Source of the DNA: Hyphomicrobiales bacterium
GTDB taxonomy: Bacteria; Pseudomonadota; Alphaproteobacteria; Rhizobiales; Rhizobiaceae
Length of the DNA: 64,000 bases
Assembly: GCA_900471515.1 (NCBI GenBank)
Contig: UCFC01000024.1
Coordinates: 1 to 64,000, forward strand
Direction: 5' to 3'
The first letter of the stretch is position 1. Every line of letters begins with the position of its first letter. This document shows, piece by piece, positions 9,425-18,958 of the stretch. A program made the position numbers and the translations under genes. The notes beneath the pieces were generated by a model. That model searched no databases. It worked only from the letters and a program-made list of their open reading frames with translations, and was not told the origin of the DNA.

Positions 9425-10837
9425 TTATGCAGGCTTGGAAACAGTTCGGCGGGTCACGCGCATCGGAAGGCCGCCCTGCGGCTGTGTCGTCAGCTTCTGC
9501 ACCGGCCAGGGATTGGTCTGATCGGTCGAATCGAAACGATATTTCTGCATCAGTACGGCCAGCGCGATCACCGCCTCCTGAAGCGCGAAAGTGGCGCCGA
9601 TGCAGACGCGCGGACCGGCCCCGAAAGGCAGGAACTGGAAGCGGCCGATGGAAGCACGGTTCTCCGGCAGGAAGCGCTCCGGCATATAGGCGCGCGGCCG
9701 GTCCCAATAAAGTTCATGGCGATGCAACGTCCAGGGCATGACGAGCAGGGTGACGCCCGCCTCGATTTCGACACGCTCGCCCTTTGGACTGGTCCAGGAA
9801 TCATCTGCAATGGCAGCGCGATTGATCGAAGGAGCTGGCGGATAAAGGCGGAGCGCCTCCTCGAAGGCGGCGCGGGTTTGCGGCATCAGATCCAGCCATT
9901 CGACCGGCTCTGCGCCTGACGCGAGCACCCTGTCGATCTCCTCTTCCATCGCCTCGCGGATATGGGGGCTGTTCGCTACGCAGTAGAGCGTCCAGGCGAG
10001 CGCGCGGGCGGTGGTCTCATGGCCCGCACCGATGAAGGTGAGGATATTGTCCTCGATCTCCTCCTTCGTCAGACCGTCGGGACCGGCCTGCTCCAGCAGG
10101 AGGGTCAGGAAATCGTTCGGCACCGTGCTGCGGTCGGCCTTCATCCGGGCAAGGCGCATATCCATAGTGTTGCGCACGATGGCACGGAATTTTTCCAGCA
10201 CCTTCTGGCCACCGATGCGTGTCACACGTGGAACCCAGGACGGGGCGCGCAGCAGATCCATCGGATCGACGCGACCCATGCGATGCAGCAGTTCGTTGAC
10301 ATCGTCGGCGAAGTGACCGCTCGATGTGACGATCTCACCGGAAAACAAAGTGTCCGCGAGGATGGCGAAGGTCAGCTCCGTCATGTCGGTGCTGATATCG
10401 AAAACCGTCCCGGCCTCGCCGGCACCGGCATATTTGCGCGCGTAGTCCTCCGACTGGCGCAGCATCTGGCTGGCAAAACCCTTGGCGTGGCGGGGTGTGA
10501 AAACAGGAGCGACGGCTTTTCTCGATCGCTTCCATACGGAGCCTTCCGCGGTCAGAAGTCCGTCGCGCAGGATGGGACGCAGCACAAGCTGGCGAATGTC
10601 GGACATGCGGTAATTGTTGGCATTATCGACCAGCACATGTTTGATCAGGCCGGGATCGTTGACGATCAGCGTGCGCTGGCCGAAGAAACTGGTGCGGATC
10701 CAGGGCAAGGTATAGGAAGGCTCGCCCCACAGCTCCAACGGATTGCGTAAAACCGTCCTGATGACTTCGAGCCGTGACGGCGGCACGGTGCGCGGCAACG
10801 GTGCCGGCGGAACGAACGGGTCCGGACGCATGTCCAT
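9425..10837 (-). CDS. cytochrome P450
   Basis: A 470-residue soluble cytochrome P450. The I-helix oxygen-activation motif FIGAGHETTARAL, the K-helix ExxR (EALRLYPPAP) and the heme-binding loop FLPFGAGPRVCIG are all intact, with the proximal ligand at about Cys412. There is no transmembrane anchor. Overall form (FGAGPRVCIGATFALQE) is like class I bacterial P450s of the CYP4/CYP102-related type. No ferredoxin or ferredoxin reductase is adjacent, so electron donors must be encoded elsewhere, and the substrate is unknown. The gene lies between glcB and the DUF1402 gene, all on the minus strand. Confidence 0.92.
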   Translation of the reverse strand: MDMRPDPFVPPAPLPRTVPPSRLEVIRTVLRNPLELWGEPSYTLPWIRTSFFGQRTLIVNDPGLIKHVLVDNANNYRMSDIRQLVLRPILRDGLLTAEGSVWKRSRKAVAPVFTPRHAKGFASQMLRQSEDYARKYAGAGEAGTVFDISTDMTELTFAILADTLFSGEIVTSSGHFADDVNELLHRMGRVDPMDLLRAPSWVPRVTRIGGQKVLEKFRAIVRNTMDMRLARMKADRSTVPNDFLTLLLEQAGPDGLTKEEIEDNILTFIGAGHETTARALAWTLYCVANSPHIREAMEEEIDRVLASGAEPVEWLDLMPQTRAAFEEALRLYPPAPSINRAAIADDSWTSPKGERVEIEAGVTLLVMPWTLHRHELYWDRPRAYMPERFLPENRASIGRFQFLPFGAGPRVCIGATFALQEAVIALAVLMQKYRFDSTDQTNPWPVQKLTTQPQGGLPMRVTRRTVSKPA

Positions 10838-10885
10838 CAGCAGAGCCTTTCCCGGGAAAATATCGTTTCCCGGCAGGCCTAAAGG

Positions 10886-11833
10886 TTAGAGCAGGCCCTT
10901 GAGCTCGTCCAGCTTGTCGTTGACCAACCAGCCGTAATAGTTCTCTTCCGGCCAGACTGTCGTGCCGGAGGAACGATTGCGGGCGGCAAGGGCTGCGGCG
11001 CGCTGGCGCGAATTGCCGACATTATAAAGAGTGGCCGTCAGCCCCGGATTGCCGGAGATGTCCATGCCGGCGATCTCCTTGTAATCGTCGATCGACCTGC
11101 GGATCGAGGCGGCAACGAAGGCGAGCGAAATATCGGGATCCATGATCGCCTTGTAGACCGAGCCGGCATTCTTCTCGTTCAGCTTCGGATAACCGGAAAC
11201 GCGCGACACCAGATCGGACAGCATCAGCGCGGTCAGCGGATTGACCTGGCCGAGACCGAAGGTCTGACCGGCATAGAAGGGCTGGAAGAAGACGGCGCTG
11301 AAGCGGTTGTTCGGGAAGCTCTTGCCATCCACGGTCTTGCCGCGGAAATCGCTTTCCCAGACATCTTCGCGGCAGGTCCAGAGCGTGTAGGAATCGCTCT
11401 TGCCGCTGCAGGCGGCAAATTGCGGCCGATCGACGAAATCGTCGACGCTCTCGCCATCATAGGCAAAACGGAAGCTTTCACCGGCATAGGAAGCGGCCTT
11501 CACATAATAGGCCTGCAGGCGGTCATAGGCGTCGACGTTGTAAGTATGCTCGCCGACGATTGCGCCGATCACATGAATCGGATTGATGCCGTAAGCGCTT
11601 GAGACCTTCTTGATCTTGCCGAGAAGCTCATGGTCGGTCGACAGGAGGTCATAGACCTTCTCATATTTGAGATCGAAGGTCGTCTTGGTGCCCTTTGTGC
11701 GACGGACCGAAGCACCGGGAATATCCGGCTGCTCGGCATGACGGTTGCCGGGCGGAACGACCTGTGCCGCAAGCGCAGGAACCGAGCCCGCAATGGTCAT
11801 GGCAATCACAAGGCTTGTCAAAAGGCGTCGCAC
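10886..11833 (-). CDS. DUF1402 family secreted protein, lysozyme-like signature
   Basis: About 315 residues if translation starts at the GTG at 11831-11833, giving an N-terminal signal peptide (RRLLTSLVIAMTIAGSVPALA) with an AxA-type cleavage site. The family is DUF1402, known from Rhizobiales. The pattern resembles lytic transglycosylases: a Glu at residue 95 in AIVGEHTYN, GLGQVNP at 193-199 where the SLT fold has GLMQ-x-x-P, and YNVGN at 270-274 where SLT enzymes have YNAG. I infer a periplasmic murein-binding or murein-cleaving role. A longer open frame runs back into hslU, but the hslU terminator at 11911-11955 lies inside it, which argues for the shorter start. Confidence 0.75.
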   Translation of the reverse strand: MRRLLTSLVIAMTIAGSVPALAAQVVPPGNRHAEQPDIPGASVRRTKGTKTTFDLKYEKVYDLLSTDHELLGKIKKVSSAYGINPIHVIGAIVGEHTYNVDAYDRLQAYYVKAASYAGESFRFAYDGESVDDFVDRPQFAACSGKSDSYTLWTCREDVWESDFRGKTVDGKSFPNNRFSAVFFQPFYAGQTFGLGQVNPLTALMLSDLVSRVSGYPKLNEKNAGSVYKAIMDPDISLAFVAASIRRSIDDYKEIAGMDISGNPGLTATLYNVGNSRQRAAALAARNRSSGTTVWPEENYYGWLVNDKLDELKGLL

Positions 11834-11910
11834 GATCTGCTTTCCCGTCTTTCCCTGTCGTCTTCGTGTCGCGGCTGACTGGACCAGAATCTTGTCCGAA
11901 TAAAGCCGGT

Positions 11911-11956
11911 ACAAAAAACAAAGCGGGCCTTTCACTAAAAAGTAAAAGGCCCGCTG
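11911..11956 (-). terminator. rho-independent terminator of hslU
   Basis: An 11-bp stem pairs 11922-11932 with 11945-11955. The minus strand then reads a T-run (complement of the A-run at 11913-11918). It lies about 65 nt past the hslU stop and ends the hslV-GNAT-hslU transcript. Confidence 0.8.
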
Positions 11957-12020
11957 TCGAGAGTTCAGATCGTCAAAGATTTGGCACCGTCGCGCAAAGA
12001 CGGGCCGCGATGCTTCCCGA

Positions 12021-13328
12021 TCACAGGATGAAGCGCGACAAGTCGGTATTCTGCGCCAGATCCCCGACATGCTCGCGCACGTAGGCGGCATCGATCTTCA
12101 CATCCGTGCCGGCGCGATCCGGCGCGTTATAGGAAATGTCGTCCAGTACCCGCTCCATGACCGTCTGCAGACGACGCGCACCGATATTCTCGACGGAGGA
12201 GTTCAGGTGGACGGCGACGTCGGCCAGCGCATCGATGGCGTCGTCGGTGAAATCGAGGGTCAGGCTTTCGGTTTCCATCAGCGCCTTGTACTGGCGAATG
12301 AGGCTTGCCTCGGTTTCCGTCAGGATCCGTCGGAAGTCTTCCTTGTTCAGCGGCCGCAGCTCGACGCGGATCGGCAGGCGGCCCTGCAGTTCCGGCAGCA
12401 GATCCGAAGGCTTGGCGACATGGAAGGCGCCCGAGGCGATGAAGAGGATGTGATCCGTCTTTACCGGACCGTATTTGGTCGAGACCGTCGTGCCTTCGAC
12501 GAGCGGCAGCAGATCGCGCTGGACGCCTTCGCGGGATACGCCGGCACCGACGCCGCCGTCGCGGGCGGCGATCTTGTCGATTTCGTCGAGGAAGACGATG
12601 CCGTCGTTCTCGACCGAGCGGACGGCTTCGCGCTGGATGACTTCGTTGTCGATCAGCTTGTCGGATTCATCGCGGATCAGGTCTATGTAGGAGGCCTTTA
12701 CGGTGGTGCGCACCTTCTTGGTGCGACCGCCCATCGCCTTGCCGAACATTTCCGACAGATTCAGAACGCCGATATTGGCGCCCGGCATGCCGGGAATTTC
12801 AAAGCCGCCCATGCCCGAGCCGGTATCGGCCACTTCGATATCGATTTCCTTGTCGTCGAGTTCGCCGTTGCGCAGCTTCTTGCGGAAGCTTTCGCGCGTC
12901 GCAGGCGAAGCGGTCGCGCCGACCAGCGCATCGAGGACGCGCTCTTCGGCGCTCATATGGGCCTTGGCCTGAACCTCGGCGCGCTTCTTTTCACGCACGA
13001 GGCCGATGCCGACTTCGACGAGATCGCGGATGATCTGCTCGACGTCGCGGCCGACATAACCGACTTCGGTGAATTTCGTCGCTTCGACCTTGATGAAGGG
13101 AGCGCCTGCGAGCTTGGCGAGGCGACGGGAGATTTCCGTCTTGCCGACGCCAGTCGGGCCGATCATCAGGATATTCTTCGGCATGACTTCGTCGCGCAGG
13201 CTCGGGTCGAGCTGCTGGCGGCGCCAGCGGTTGCGCAGCGCAATCGCCACGGCGCGCTTGGCCTCATGCTGGCCGATAATGTAGCGGTCGAGCTCGGAGA
13301 CGATCTCGCGGGGAGAAAAAGTGGTCAT
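12021..13328 (-). CDS. hslU: ATP-dependent protease ATPase subunit HslU
   Basis: AAA+ unfoldase of the HslUV (ClpYQ) protease, 435 residues. It begins [19 protein letters not shown] and has Walker [16 protein letters not shown] near residue 57, Walker [12 protein letters not shown], and the C-terminal sensor-2 region [18 protein letters not shown]. The C-terminus ends DLSRFIL, the tail that inserts into HslV. It unfolds substrates and threads them into the HslV dodecamer. The start codon overlaps the stop of the acetyltransferase gene by 4 nt (ATGA), so the two are probably translationally coupled. A terminator follows. Confidence 0.97.
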   Translation of the reverse strand: MTTFSPREIVSELDRYIIGQHEAKRAVAIALRNRWRRQQLDPSLRDEVMPKNILMIGPTGVGKTEISRRLAKLAGAPFIKVEATKFTEVGYVGRDVEQIIRDLVEVGIGLVREKKRAEVQAKAHMSAEERVLDALVGATASPATRESFRKKLRNGELDDKEIDIEVADTGSGMGGFEIPGMPGANIGVLNLSEMFGKAMGGRTKKVRTTVKASYIDLIRDESDKLIDNEVIQREAVRSVENDGIVFLDEIDKIAARDGGVGAGVSREGVQRDLLPLVEGTTVSTKYGPVKTDHILFIASGAFHVAKPSDLLPELQGRLPIRVELRPLNKEDFRRILTETEASLIRQYKALMETESLTLDFTDDAIDALADVAVHLNSSVENIGARRLQTVMERVLDDISYNAPDRAGTDVKIDAAYVREHVGDLAQNTDLSRFIL

Positions 13329-13828
13329 TGTCTATCATTCTCCTGGCGGTCCAGGGCCATCAGAAGCGCCCGGCCGTAGTTTGTATTTGTTTCGCCAAGT
13401 CTTTGAAAGCCCGCCTTGGCATAGGCCCTGATCGCGGAAATATTGTCGGGATGCGGATCGACCAGCACGCGGCTCTTGCCCCTTTCAAAAAGCTGCCGGC
13501 AAAAACCTCTCATGAAAGCCGGGCCGTGTCCTTTTCCCAGAAGCGTTTCGACGCCGATGAACTGGTCGATGCCGCAAGTGCCTTCGGGCTGGCCGTCCAG
13601 CGCGGCGTCGTCTTCCGCATCGAGATCCGCCATTTGAATATAGGCAAAATCCCCGCCGTCCAGCATCACCATATAGGGTTCGACCCGGGGATCACGCAGA
13701 TGTTCCTCGATCGAAGCCAGTGCGTCGGCCGGCTCGCCCCACCAGCGGCGGACATGCGCCTTGTCAAGCCATTCGGCGAGAAGCGGCAGGTCGGCCGGTG
13801 CGACGGGACGGAAGACGTAGTCCGTCAT
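13325..13828 (-). CDS. GNAT family N-acetyltransferase, AAC(6')-like
   Basis: A 167-residue GCN5-related acetyltransferase sitting between hslV and hslU, overlapping each by 4 nt (ATGA junctions). The sequence resembles the AAC(6')-Ib / AacA4 group: [18 protein letters not shown] at the start, then [20 protein letters not shown], which is the acetyl-CoA pyrophosphate-binding motif A, and [19 protein letters not shown]. The substrate is unknown; aminoglycosides, siderophore hydroxylamines and protein N-termini are all used by relatives. Its placement suggests co-production with HslUV. I make no claim of antibiotic resistance. Confidence 0.85.
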   Translation of the reverse strand: MTDYVFRPVAPADLPLLAEWLDKAHVRRWWGEPADALASIEEHLRDPRVEPYMVMLDGGDFAYIQMADLDAEDDAALDGQPEGTCGIDQFIGVETLLGKGHGPAFMRGFCRQLFERGKSRVLVDPHPDNISAIRAYAKAGFQRLGETNTNYGRALLMALDRQENDRQ

Positions 13829-14349
13829 TCCGCGTCCAGCGTTTCCACGATGACGTTGTGGTTGGTATAAACACAGATGTCGGCTGCGATATCGAGCGCG
13901 CGGCGGGCAATCTCCTCGGCGGACTTGTCGGTATCGGACAGCGCAAGCGCGGCGGCGAGCGCGAAATTGCCGCCCGAGCCGATTGCCGCGACGCCATGTT
14001 CGGGTTCCAGCACGTCACCGTTGCCGGTGATCGCCAGCGTCACCGATTTGTCGGCAACCAGCATCATGGCCTCGAGATTGCGCAGATAACGGTCGGTACG
14101 CCAATCCTTGGCGAGCTCGACGGCGGCGCGCATCAGCTGGCCGGGATATTGCTCCAGTTTCTTTTCAAGCCTTTCCAGAAGGGTGAAGGCATCGGCCGTC
14201 GCACCGGCGAAACCGGCGATCACTTCGCCCTTGCCGATGCGGCGAACCTTGCGGGCATTGCCCTTCATGACGGTCTGGCCGAGACTGACCTGGCCATCAC
14301 CGGCCACCACGACCTTTCCGCCTTTTCGAACTGTAATAATCGTTGTCAT
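13825..14349 (-). CDS. hslV: ATP-dependent protease proteolytic subunit HslV
   Basis: Threonine protease of the HslUV complex, 174 residues. After removal of Met the chain begins [21 protein letters not shown], with the N-terminal Thr as nucleophile, as in Escherichia coli HslV. The ATG at 14347-14349 is therefore the start; an upstream TTG codon would bury the catalytic Thr. Further family marks are [12 protein letters not shown] and [14 protein letters not shown]. It is the first gene of the hslV-GNAT-hslU unit and diverges from hisB. Confidence 0.96.
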   Translation of the reverse strand: MTTIITVRKGGKVVVAGDGQVSLGQTVMKGNARKVRRIGKGEVIAGFAGATADAFTLLERLEKKLEQYPGQLMRAAVELAKDWRTDRYLRNLEAMMLVADKSVTLAITGNGDVLEPEHGVAAIGSGGNFALAAALALSDTDKSAEEIARRALDIAADICVYTNHNVIVETLDAE

Positions 14350-14411
14350 CAAGCACCTGTTGCCCTAACACGCGGGCGGTTCCAGCGGGCCGAACACCGG
14401 CCCTGTCGAAC

Positions 14412-14442
14412 CCTATGTAAGAGGGCCTGGCGCGATTGCAAA
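14412..14442 (-). promoter_or_regulatory. candidate hslV promoter
   Basis: Reading the minus strand, TTGCAA at 14441-14436 and ACATAG at 14418-14413 are 17 nt apart, acceptable for a housekeeping-type promoter. The match to the RpoH (heat-shock) consensus expected for hslV is only partial. The spacer 14350-14526 must also contain the hisB promoter on the plus strand, which I could not place. Confidence 0.3.
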
Positions 14443-14526
14443 TGGCCTTGCTTTTCTGACCCTGCGCTTCTGGATATTTCGGCATGCGCCTGATAAGGAA
14501 CACCTTGATTTCAAGGAGAAAGCCAT

Positions 14527-15135
14527 ATGGCCGAGACCACCGCAAGCCGCACGGGCAGCGTTTCCCGCAAGACCAATGAGACGTCCATTTCCGTTTCCGT
14601 CAATCTCGACGGCACCGGCAAGTCGACGATTTCGACGGGCGTCGGCTTCTTCGACCATATGCTGGACCAGCTGTCGCGACATTCGCTGATCGACATGGAC
14701 ATCGAGTCCAAAGGCGACCTGCATATCGACAACCATCACACGGTCGAGGATACCGGCATCGCCATCGGCCAGGCGATCGCCAAGGCGCTCGGCGACCGGC
14801 GCGGCATCACCCGCTACGCTTCGATCGATCTCGCCATGGACGAGACGATGACCAAGGCTGCCGTCGATCTCTCCGGCCGTCCCTTCCTCGTCTGGAACGT
14901 CTCCTTCAGCGCCCCGAAGATCGGCACTTTCGACACGGAACTGGTGCGCGAATTCTTCCAGGCGCTTGCCCAGAATGCCGGGATCACCCTGCATATTCTC
15001 AACCACTATGGTGCCAACAACCACCATATTGCAGAGACATGCTTCAAGGCCGTCGCCCGCGTCCTGCGCACGGCGACAGAGATCGATCCGAGGCAGGCGG
15101 GCCGTGTTCCTTCGACGAAGGGCACGCTTGCCTGA
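14527..15135 (+). CDS. hisB: imidazoleglycerol-phosphate dehydratase
   Basis: HisB dehydratase, 202 residues, sixth step of histidine biosynthesis (imidazole glycerol phosphate to imidazole acetol phosphate). It is the monofunctional form without the histidinol-phosphatase domain found in enterobacteria. Manganese-binding signatures are visible: [27 protein letters not shown] and the C-terminal [18 protein letters not shown] good ribosome binding site (AAGGAGAAAG) precedes the ATG. It heads a plus-strand his block that continues to hisE. Confidence 0.97.
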   Translation: MAETTASRTGSVSRKTNETSISVSVNLDGTGKSTISTGVGFFDHMLDQLSRHSLIDMDIESKGDLHIDNHHTVEDTGIAIGQAIAKALGDRRGITRYASIDLAMDETMTKAAVDLSGRPFLVWNVSFSAPKIGTFDTELVREFFQALAQNAGITLHILNHYGANNHHIAETCFKAVARVLRTATEIDPRQAGRVPSTKGTLA

Positions 15136-15155
15136 GCCCCAGCGGGGAGCATCAG

Positions 15156-15626
15156 ATGGCATCCAGCTACGTTTTTCTTGTTCCGCCTGACGGTCAGCGT
15201 GAGGATACCCGCACGATCCGCGACGGTTTCTCCTGGCTTGCCTTTCTCTTTCCGTGGATCTGGCTGCTCGCCCATCGCCTCTGGCTTCATGCGATTATTG
15301 CCTTCGCACTACAGGCAGCCGGCGGCGTATTGACGGAAGAGCCGGGTTTCGGGCCGGCAGGCATGGCGCTCGCCTTCGCGGTCAATCTGTTCGTCGGGTT
15401 CGAAGGACAGAATTTCCGCATCCGCAATCTCGCCGCGCTCGGCTGGCGCGAGGAGACCGCAATCGGCGCCGCCTCGATCGACCTTGCGGAAGAGATCTAT
15501 TTTTCCAACATCGAGACCGGCGCGGATACGAAGGCGCCCGAATGGGATCAGGCCTCCGGCCCGCAGGCGCGGCAAGGCCATTCCACTTCGCTCGGTCTCT
15601 TCGGTTTTGACGGAGGACGCAAATAA
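15156..15626 (+). CDS. DUF2628 domain-containing membrane protein
   Basis: A 156-residue protein of the DUF2628 family, no known function. Two hydrophobic stretches (about residues 24-55 and 68-82) suggest two or three membrane segments, followed by a soluble tail with [18 protein letters not shown] use the ATG at 15156, preceded by a G-rich site; an upstream in-frame extension would overlap hisB by about 100 nt. Its stop shares one base with the hisH start (TAATG), so it is coupled to hisH. Rhizobiales carry a DUF2628 gene in this position, which suggests co-transcription rather than a role in histidine synthesis. Confidence 0.75.
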   Translation: MASSYVFLVPPDGQREDTRTIRDGFSWLAFLFPWIWLLAHRLWLHAIIAFALQAAGGVLTEEPGFGPAGMALAFAVNLFVGFEGQNFRIRNLAALGWREETAIGAASIDLAEEIYFSNIETGADTKAPEWDQASGPQARQGHSTSLGLFGFDGGRK

Positions 15627-16276
15627 TGCGCGTCGCAATTATCGATTACGGCTCTGGCAACCTGCGCTCGGCCACCAAGGCCTTCGAACGCGCGGCCCGC
15701 GAAGCCGGAATCGAGGCCGAGATCAACCTGACGGACAAGGCGGACATCGTCGCCGCCGCCGACCGGATCGTGCTGCCGGGCGTCGGCGCCTATGCCGATT
15801 GCCGGCGCGGGCTCGACGCCGTGCCCGGCATGACGGAAGCGCTGATTGAAGCGGTCGAGAAGAAAGCCCGCCCCTTCCTCGGCATTTGCGTCGGCATGCA
15901 GCTCATGTCTTCGCGCGGTCTCGAAAAGACGGTGACGCAGGGTCTTGGCTGGGTGCCGGGCGATGTGGTGGAGATGACGCCCGCCGATCCGGAACTGAAG
16001 ATTCCGCAGATCGGCTGGAACACGCTCGACCTGAAAGTTGAGCATCCGCTCTTCGCAGGCATTCCAACCGGGCCGGACGGGCTGCACGCCTATTTCGTGC
16101 ATTCCTACCATCTCGCTGCCCAGAACGCCGGCGATGTGATCGCGACAACCGACTACGGCGGCCCGATGACGGCCTTCGTCGGCCGGGACAACATGGCCGG
16201 GTCGCAGTTCCACCCGGAAAAAAGCCAGAAACTCGGGCTGGCGCTGATCGCGAATTTCCTGCACTGGGCGCCGTAA
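15626..16276 (+). CDS. hisH: imidazole glycerol phosphate synthase subunit HisH
   Basis: Class I glutamine amidotransferase subunit, 216 residues. It releases ammonia from glutamine and channels it to HisF. The nucleophile is Cys88 in [13 protein letters not shown], and the catalytic His-x-Glu appears near the C-terminus ([11 protein letters not shown]). The N-terminus [18 protein letters not shown] is typical. The start overlaps the DUF2628 stop by one base. Two small unrelated genes separate it from hisA. Confidence 0.97.
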   Translation: MRVAIIDYGSGNLRSATKAFERAAREAGIEAEINLTDKADIVAAADRIVLPGVGAYADCRRGLDAVPGMTEALIEAVEKKARPFLGICVGMQLMSSRGLEKTVTQGLGWVPGDVVEMTPADPELKIPQIGWNTLDLKVEHPLFAGIPTGPDGLHAYFVHSYHLAAQNAGDVIATTDYGGPMTAFVGRDNMAGSQFHPEKSQKLGLALIANFLHWAP

Positions 16277-16341
16277 GGGCTGGCTTTTAATACGGGCGCC
16301 TTATTTCCCCTGTAAGTGAGGGGCGGAGACAGGAGCGCGCG

Positions 16342-16524
16342 ATGCCGGCTTCGCAGAAATCAGGCAAGATATTCTACCGGGTGCGGCCCGCCAGAGAGGG
16401 CCAGCCGCCCTTCGTCGATATCCGGCTGCCCGGCGGCACGATCATCCGCCAGGTCGACGAAGCCCTGCATCGCAAAGCGCTCGCCAATGCAGCGAAGGCT
16501 CTGAAAGAGAGGCTCGGTGGCTGA
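16342..16524 (+). CDS. small conserved-looking hypothetical protein (60 aa)
   Basis: A 60-residue basic protein with no recognised domain: a β-rich core (KIFYRVRPAREGQPPFVDIRLP) followed by an amphipathic helix. The ATG follows an AGGAG at 16331-16335, and its stop overlaps the next start as TGATG. Ribosome binding site, codon use like its neighbours and the tight junction support a real gene. No function can be proposed beyond co-expression with hisH/hisA. Confidence 0.6.
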   Translation: MPASQKSGKIFYRVRPAREGQPPFVDIRLPGGTIIRQVDEALHRKALANAAKALKERLGG

Positions 16525-17078
16525 TGCAGGACATCTTTCCGGGAAAGGAGAATTCGAGGCTGCGTTCGGACGAGGTCAGCTCGGGCGATCTCGCCGAAGC
16601 CGTGCTCGAATTCTATATCGAAGGCGAGGACGATCTGATCGGGCTGCTCGCCTATGCGCTTTATGAACGCCAAAAACGCGATTTCGTCGTCAGCTACCGC
16701 AAGCGCAATGCCGGCCGCTCACCCAACGAGACGGAAATCGCGGCCGTTACCAGCAACTACCTTTCCGCCGATCTGCGCAATACGCTGCGCGACCGCGCCT
16801 CGCAGATCCTGTCGAGCTACGCCGAAACCTATGTCGAGGCGATGGAACCGCAGATCCAGCTCGTCGCCACCAACAGCGCGGCGTTGCGACAGGCGCGCGA
16901 TATCGAAAAGACGGTGCGAAAGAGCACCGGCTTCTGGCGACAGGTGCGGGTAGGCTTCACCATCAGTCTGCTGCTGGTCCTGCTTTTTGCCGCAATCACC
17001 ATTGCCGCTGTCTTTTTTCGTTCGGATATCGTAGATGCGTGGAATGCACTGAGAGTGCCTACGACGCTACGGACCTGA
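16524..17078 (+). CDS. hypothetical protein with C-terminal membrane anchor
   Basis: A 184-residue protein that I do not recognise as a named family. Residues 1-145 are charged and mostly helical (for example [20 protein letters not shown]). A single hydrophobic segment at about 147-170 ([21 protein letters not shown]) is followed by a short tail, so it looks like a tail-anchored inner-membrane protein with most of its mass in the cytoplasm. It is coupled to the preceding 60-residue gene (TGATG), and its stop lies 5 nt before hisA. No link to histidine synthesis is apparent apart from position. Confidence 0.65.
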   Translation: MQDIFPGKENSRLRSDEVSSGDLAEAVLEFYIEGEDDLIGLLAYALYERQKRDFVVSYRKRNAGRSPNETEIAAVTSNYLSADLRNTLRDRASQILSSYAETYVEAMEPQIQLVATNSAALRQARDIEKTVRKSTGFWRQVRVGFTISLLLVLLFAAITIAAVFFRSDIVDAWNALRVPTTLRT

Positions 17079-17083
17079 GACGA

Positions 17084-17833
17084 ATGATCCTTTTTCCCGC
17101 GATCGACCTGAAGGGCGGACAATGCGTGCGCCTGAAGCTCGGCGACATGCAACAGGCAACGGTCTACAACACCGATCCGGCTGCCCAGGCGAAATCCTTT
17201 GAAGAGCAGGGTTTCGAATGGCTGCACGTGGTCGATCTCGACGGCGCCTTTGCAGGACATTCCGCCAACGGCAATGCGGTCGAGGCGATCCTGAAGTCCA
17301 CGAAAAACCCGGTTCAGCTCGGCGGCGGCATCCGCACGCTCGATCATATCGAGAGCTGGCTGTCGCGCGGGCTGCGCCGCGTCATCCTCGGCACCGTTGC
17401 CGTGCGTGATCCGGCGCTTGTCATCGAGGCCTGCAAAAAGTTTCCGGGCCGGGTCGCCGTCGGCATCGACGCCAAGGGCGGCAAGGTTGCCGTCGAAGGC
17501 TGGGCGGAGGCGTCCGAACTCGGCATAATCGAGCTTGCGAAGAAATTCGAGGGCGCGGGCGTCGCCGCGATCATCTATACTGACATCGACCGCGACGGCA
17601 TCCTGACCGGTATCAACTGGACGTCGACGCTGGAACTGGCGGACGCCGTTTCCATTCCGGTCATCGCTTCGGGCGGCCTTGCCTCGATCGACGACATCAG
17701 GCGGATGCTGCAGCCGGACGCCCGCAAGCTCGAAGGCGCGATCTCCGGCCGTGCCCTCTATGATGGCCGGATCGATCCCGAGGAGGCGCTCGAGCTTATC
17801 CGGGCCGCGCGGGCGAAGGAGAGTGCAGAATGA
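17084..17833 (+). CDS. hisA: phosphoribosylformimino-5-aminoimidazole carboxamide ribotide isomerase
   Basis: HisA, 249 residues, a TIM-barrel isomerase for the fourth step of histidine synthesis (ProFAR to PRFAR). The N-terminal catalytic Asp is in [15 protein letters not shown], and the second in [12 protein letters not shown]. Phosphate-binding loops are VQLGGGIR and VIASGGLAS. The ATG at 17084 gives the canonical MILFPAIDL start; the frame is open further upstream but that would overlap the previous gene. Stop and hisF start overlap by 4 nt. Confidence 0.97.
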   Translation: MILFPAIDLKGGQCVRLKLGDMQQATVYNTDPAAQAKSFEEQGFEWLHVVDLDGAFAGHSANGNAVEAILKSTKNPVQLGGGIRTLDHIESWLSRGLRRVILGTVAVRDPALVIEACKKFPGRVAVGIDAKGGKVAVEGWAEASELGIIELAKKFEGAGVAAIIYTDIDRDGILTGINWTSTLELADAVSIPVIASGGLASIDDIRRMLQPDARKLEGAISGRALYDGRIDPEEALELIRAARAKESAE

Positions 17834-18618
17834 GCCTGAAAGCCCGCGTGATCCCCTGCCTCGACGTCAAGGACGGCCGTGTCGTCAAGGGTGTCAATTT
17901 CCTCAATCTGGTCGATGCCGGCGATCCTGTCGAAGCGGCCAAGGCCTATGATGCGGCCGGAGCCGACGAGCTCTGCTTCCTTGACATCACGGCCTCTTCG
18001 GACAATCGCGAAACGATCTTCGACGTCGTGGCACGCACGGCCGAGCAGTGCTTCATGCCGCTCACCGTCGGCGGCGGCGTTCGCACCATCGCCGATATCC
18101 GCAAGCTTCTGCTTTGCGGAGCCGACAAGGTCTCGATCAATTCGGCGGCGGTCAACAATCCGGATTTCGTCGCTGAGGCAGCCGACAAGTTCGGCGACCA
18201 GTGCATCGTCGTGTCGATCGATGCCAAACGCCGGCGCACGCAGCAGGTCGGCGGCGACAATCTCAGCGCCTGGGAAATCTATACCCATGGCGGCCGCAAC
18301 GCGACCGGCATCGACGCGGTGGAATTCGCCCGGAAGATGGTTGCCCGCGGCGCCGGCGAACTTCTCGTCACCTCCATGGACCGTGACGGCACGAAGATCG
18401 GCTACGACCTGGAGCTGACGCGGGCGATTGCCGATTCCGTGCGTGTTCCCGTCATCGCGTCCGGCGGCGTCGGGGATCTCGACGATCTCGTGGCCGGCGT
18501 GAAGGACGGCCATGCCAATGCGGTGCTCGCCGCATCGATCTTCCACTTCGGCACCTATTCCGTCGGCGAAGCGAAACACTATATGTCCGAGCGCGGCATC
18601 GCGATGCGCCTCGACTGA
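17830..18618 (+). CDS. hisF: imidazole glycerol phosphate synthase subunit HisF
   Basis: Cyclase subunit of imidazole glycerol phosphate synthase, 262 residues, partner of HisH. It is a TIM barrel with catalytic Asp in [14 protein letters not shown] (near residue 11) and the second Asp in [25 protein letters not shown] and [12 protein letters not shown] are the phosphate loops. It uses ammonia delivered from HisH to make IGP and AICAR. ATGA overlap with hisA indicates coupled translation. Confidence 0.97.
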   Translation: MSLKARVIPCLDVKDGRVVKGVNFLNLVDAGDPVEAAKAYDAAGADELCFLDITASSDNRETIFDVVARTAEQCFMPLTVGGGVRTIADIRKLLLCGADKVSINSAAVNNPDFVAEAADKFGDQCIVVSIDAKRRRTQQVGGDNLSAWEIYTHGGRNATGIDAVEFARKMVARGAGELLVTSMDRDGTKIGYDLELTRAIADSVRVPVIASGGVGDLDDLVAGVKDGHANAVLAASIFHFGTYSVGEAKHYMSERGIAMRLD

Positions 18619-18634
18619 GTTTGAAAGCAGTATC

Positions 18635-18958
18635 ATGAGCGGATTTTCCCTTTCCGACCTCGAACGGATCGTCGAAGAGCGGGCGAAGGCCTCTCCGGAC
18701 GAATCCTGGACCGCCAAACTGGTGGCCGGCGGACAGCAGAAAGCAGCCAAGAAACTGGGCGAGGAGGCAATCGAAGCCGTGATGGCGGCCGTCGCCAACG
18801 ACCGCGAAAACCTCACCTACGAAGCAGCCGACGTTCTCTATCACCTATTGGTCGTATTGAAGATTGCTGAAATACCGCTAGAGAATGTCATGACCGAACT
18901 TGCGCGGCGGACCGCGCAATCCGGCCTCAAGGAAAAGGCCAGCCGGCAAAGTTCATGA
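18635..18958 (+). CDS. hisE: phosphoribosyl-ATP pyrophosphatase
   Basis: HisE, 107 residues, hydrolyses phosphoribosyl-ATP to phosphoribosyl-AMP. It is a stand-alone all-helical MazG-type enzyme; HisI is not fused to it and is not in this window. Signatures: [25 protein letters not shown] and the metal-binding [13 protein letters not shown]. The ATG at 18635 is 16 nt after the hisF stop; the longer frame upstream overlaps hisF and is rejected. Its stop overlaps the coaA start by 4 nt. Confidence 0.95.
   Translation: MSGFSLSDLERIVEERAKASPDESWTAKLVAGGQQKAAKKLGEEAIEAVMAAVANDRENLTYEAADVLYHLLVVLKIAEIPLENVMTELARRTAQSGLKEKASRQSS

Noticed and set aside
11834..12091. N-terminal extension of the DUF1402 frame into hslU
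   Set aside because: The extension contains the hslU terminator, has no domain, and the shorter start gives a proper signal peptide.
13325..13828. GNAT gene as an aminoglycoside resistance determinant
   Set aside because: Similarity to AAC(6') enzymes is at family level, and its position inside hslVU points to a housekeeping gene; resistance cannot be inferred.
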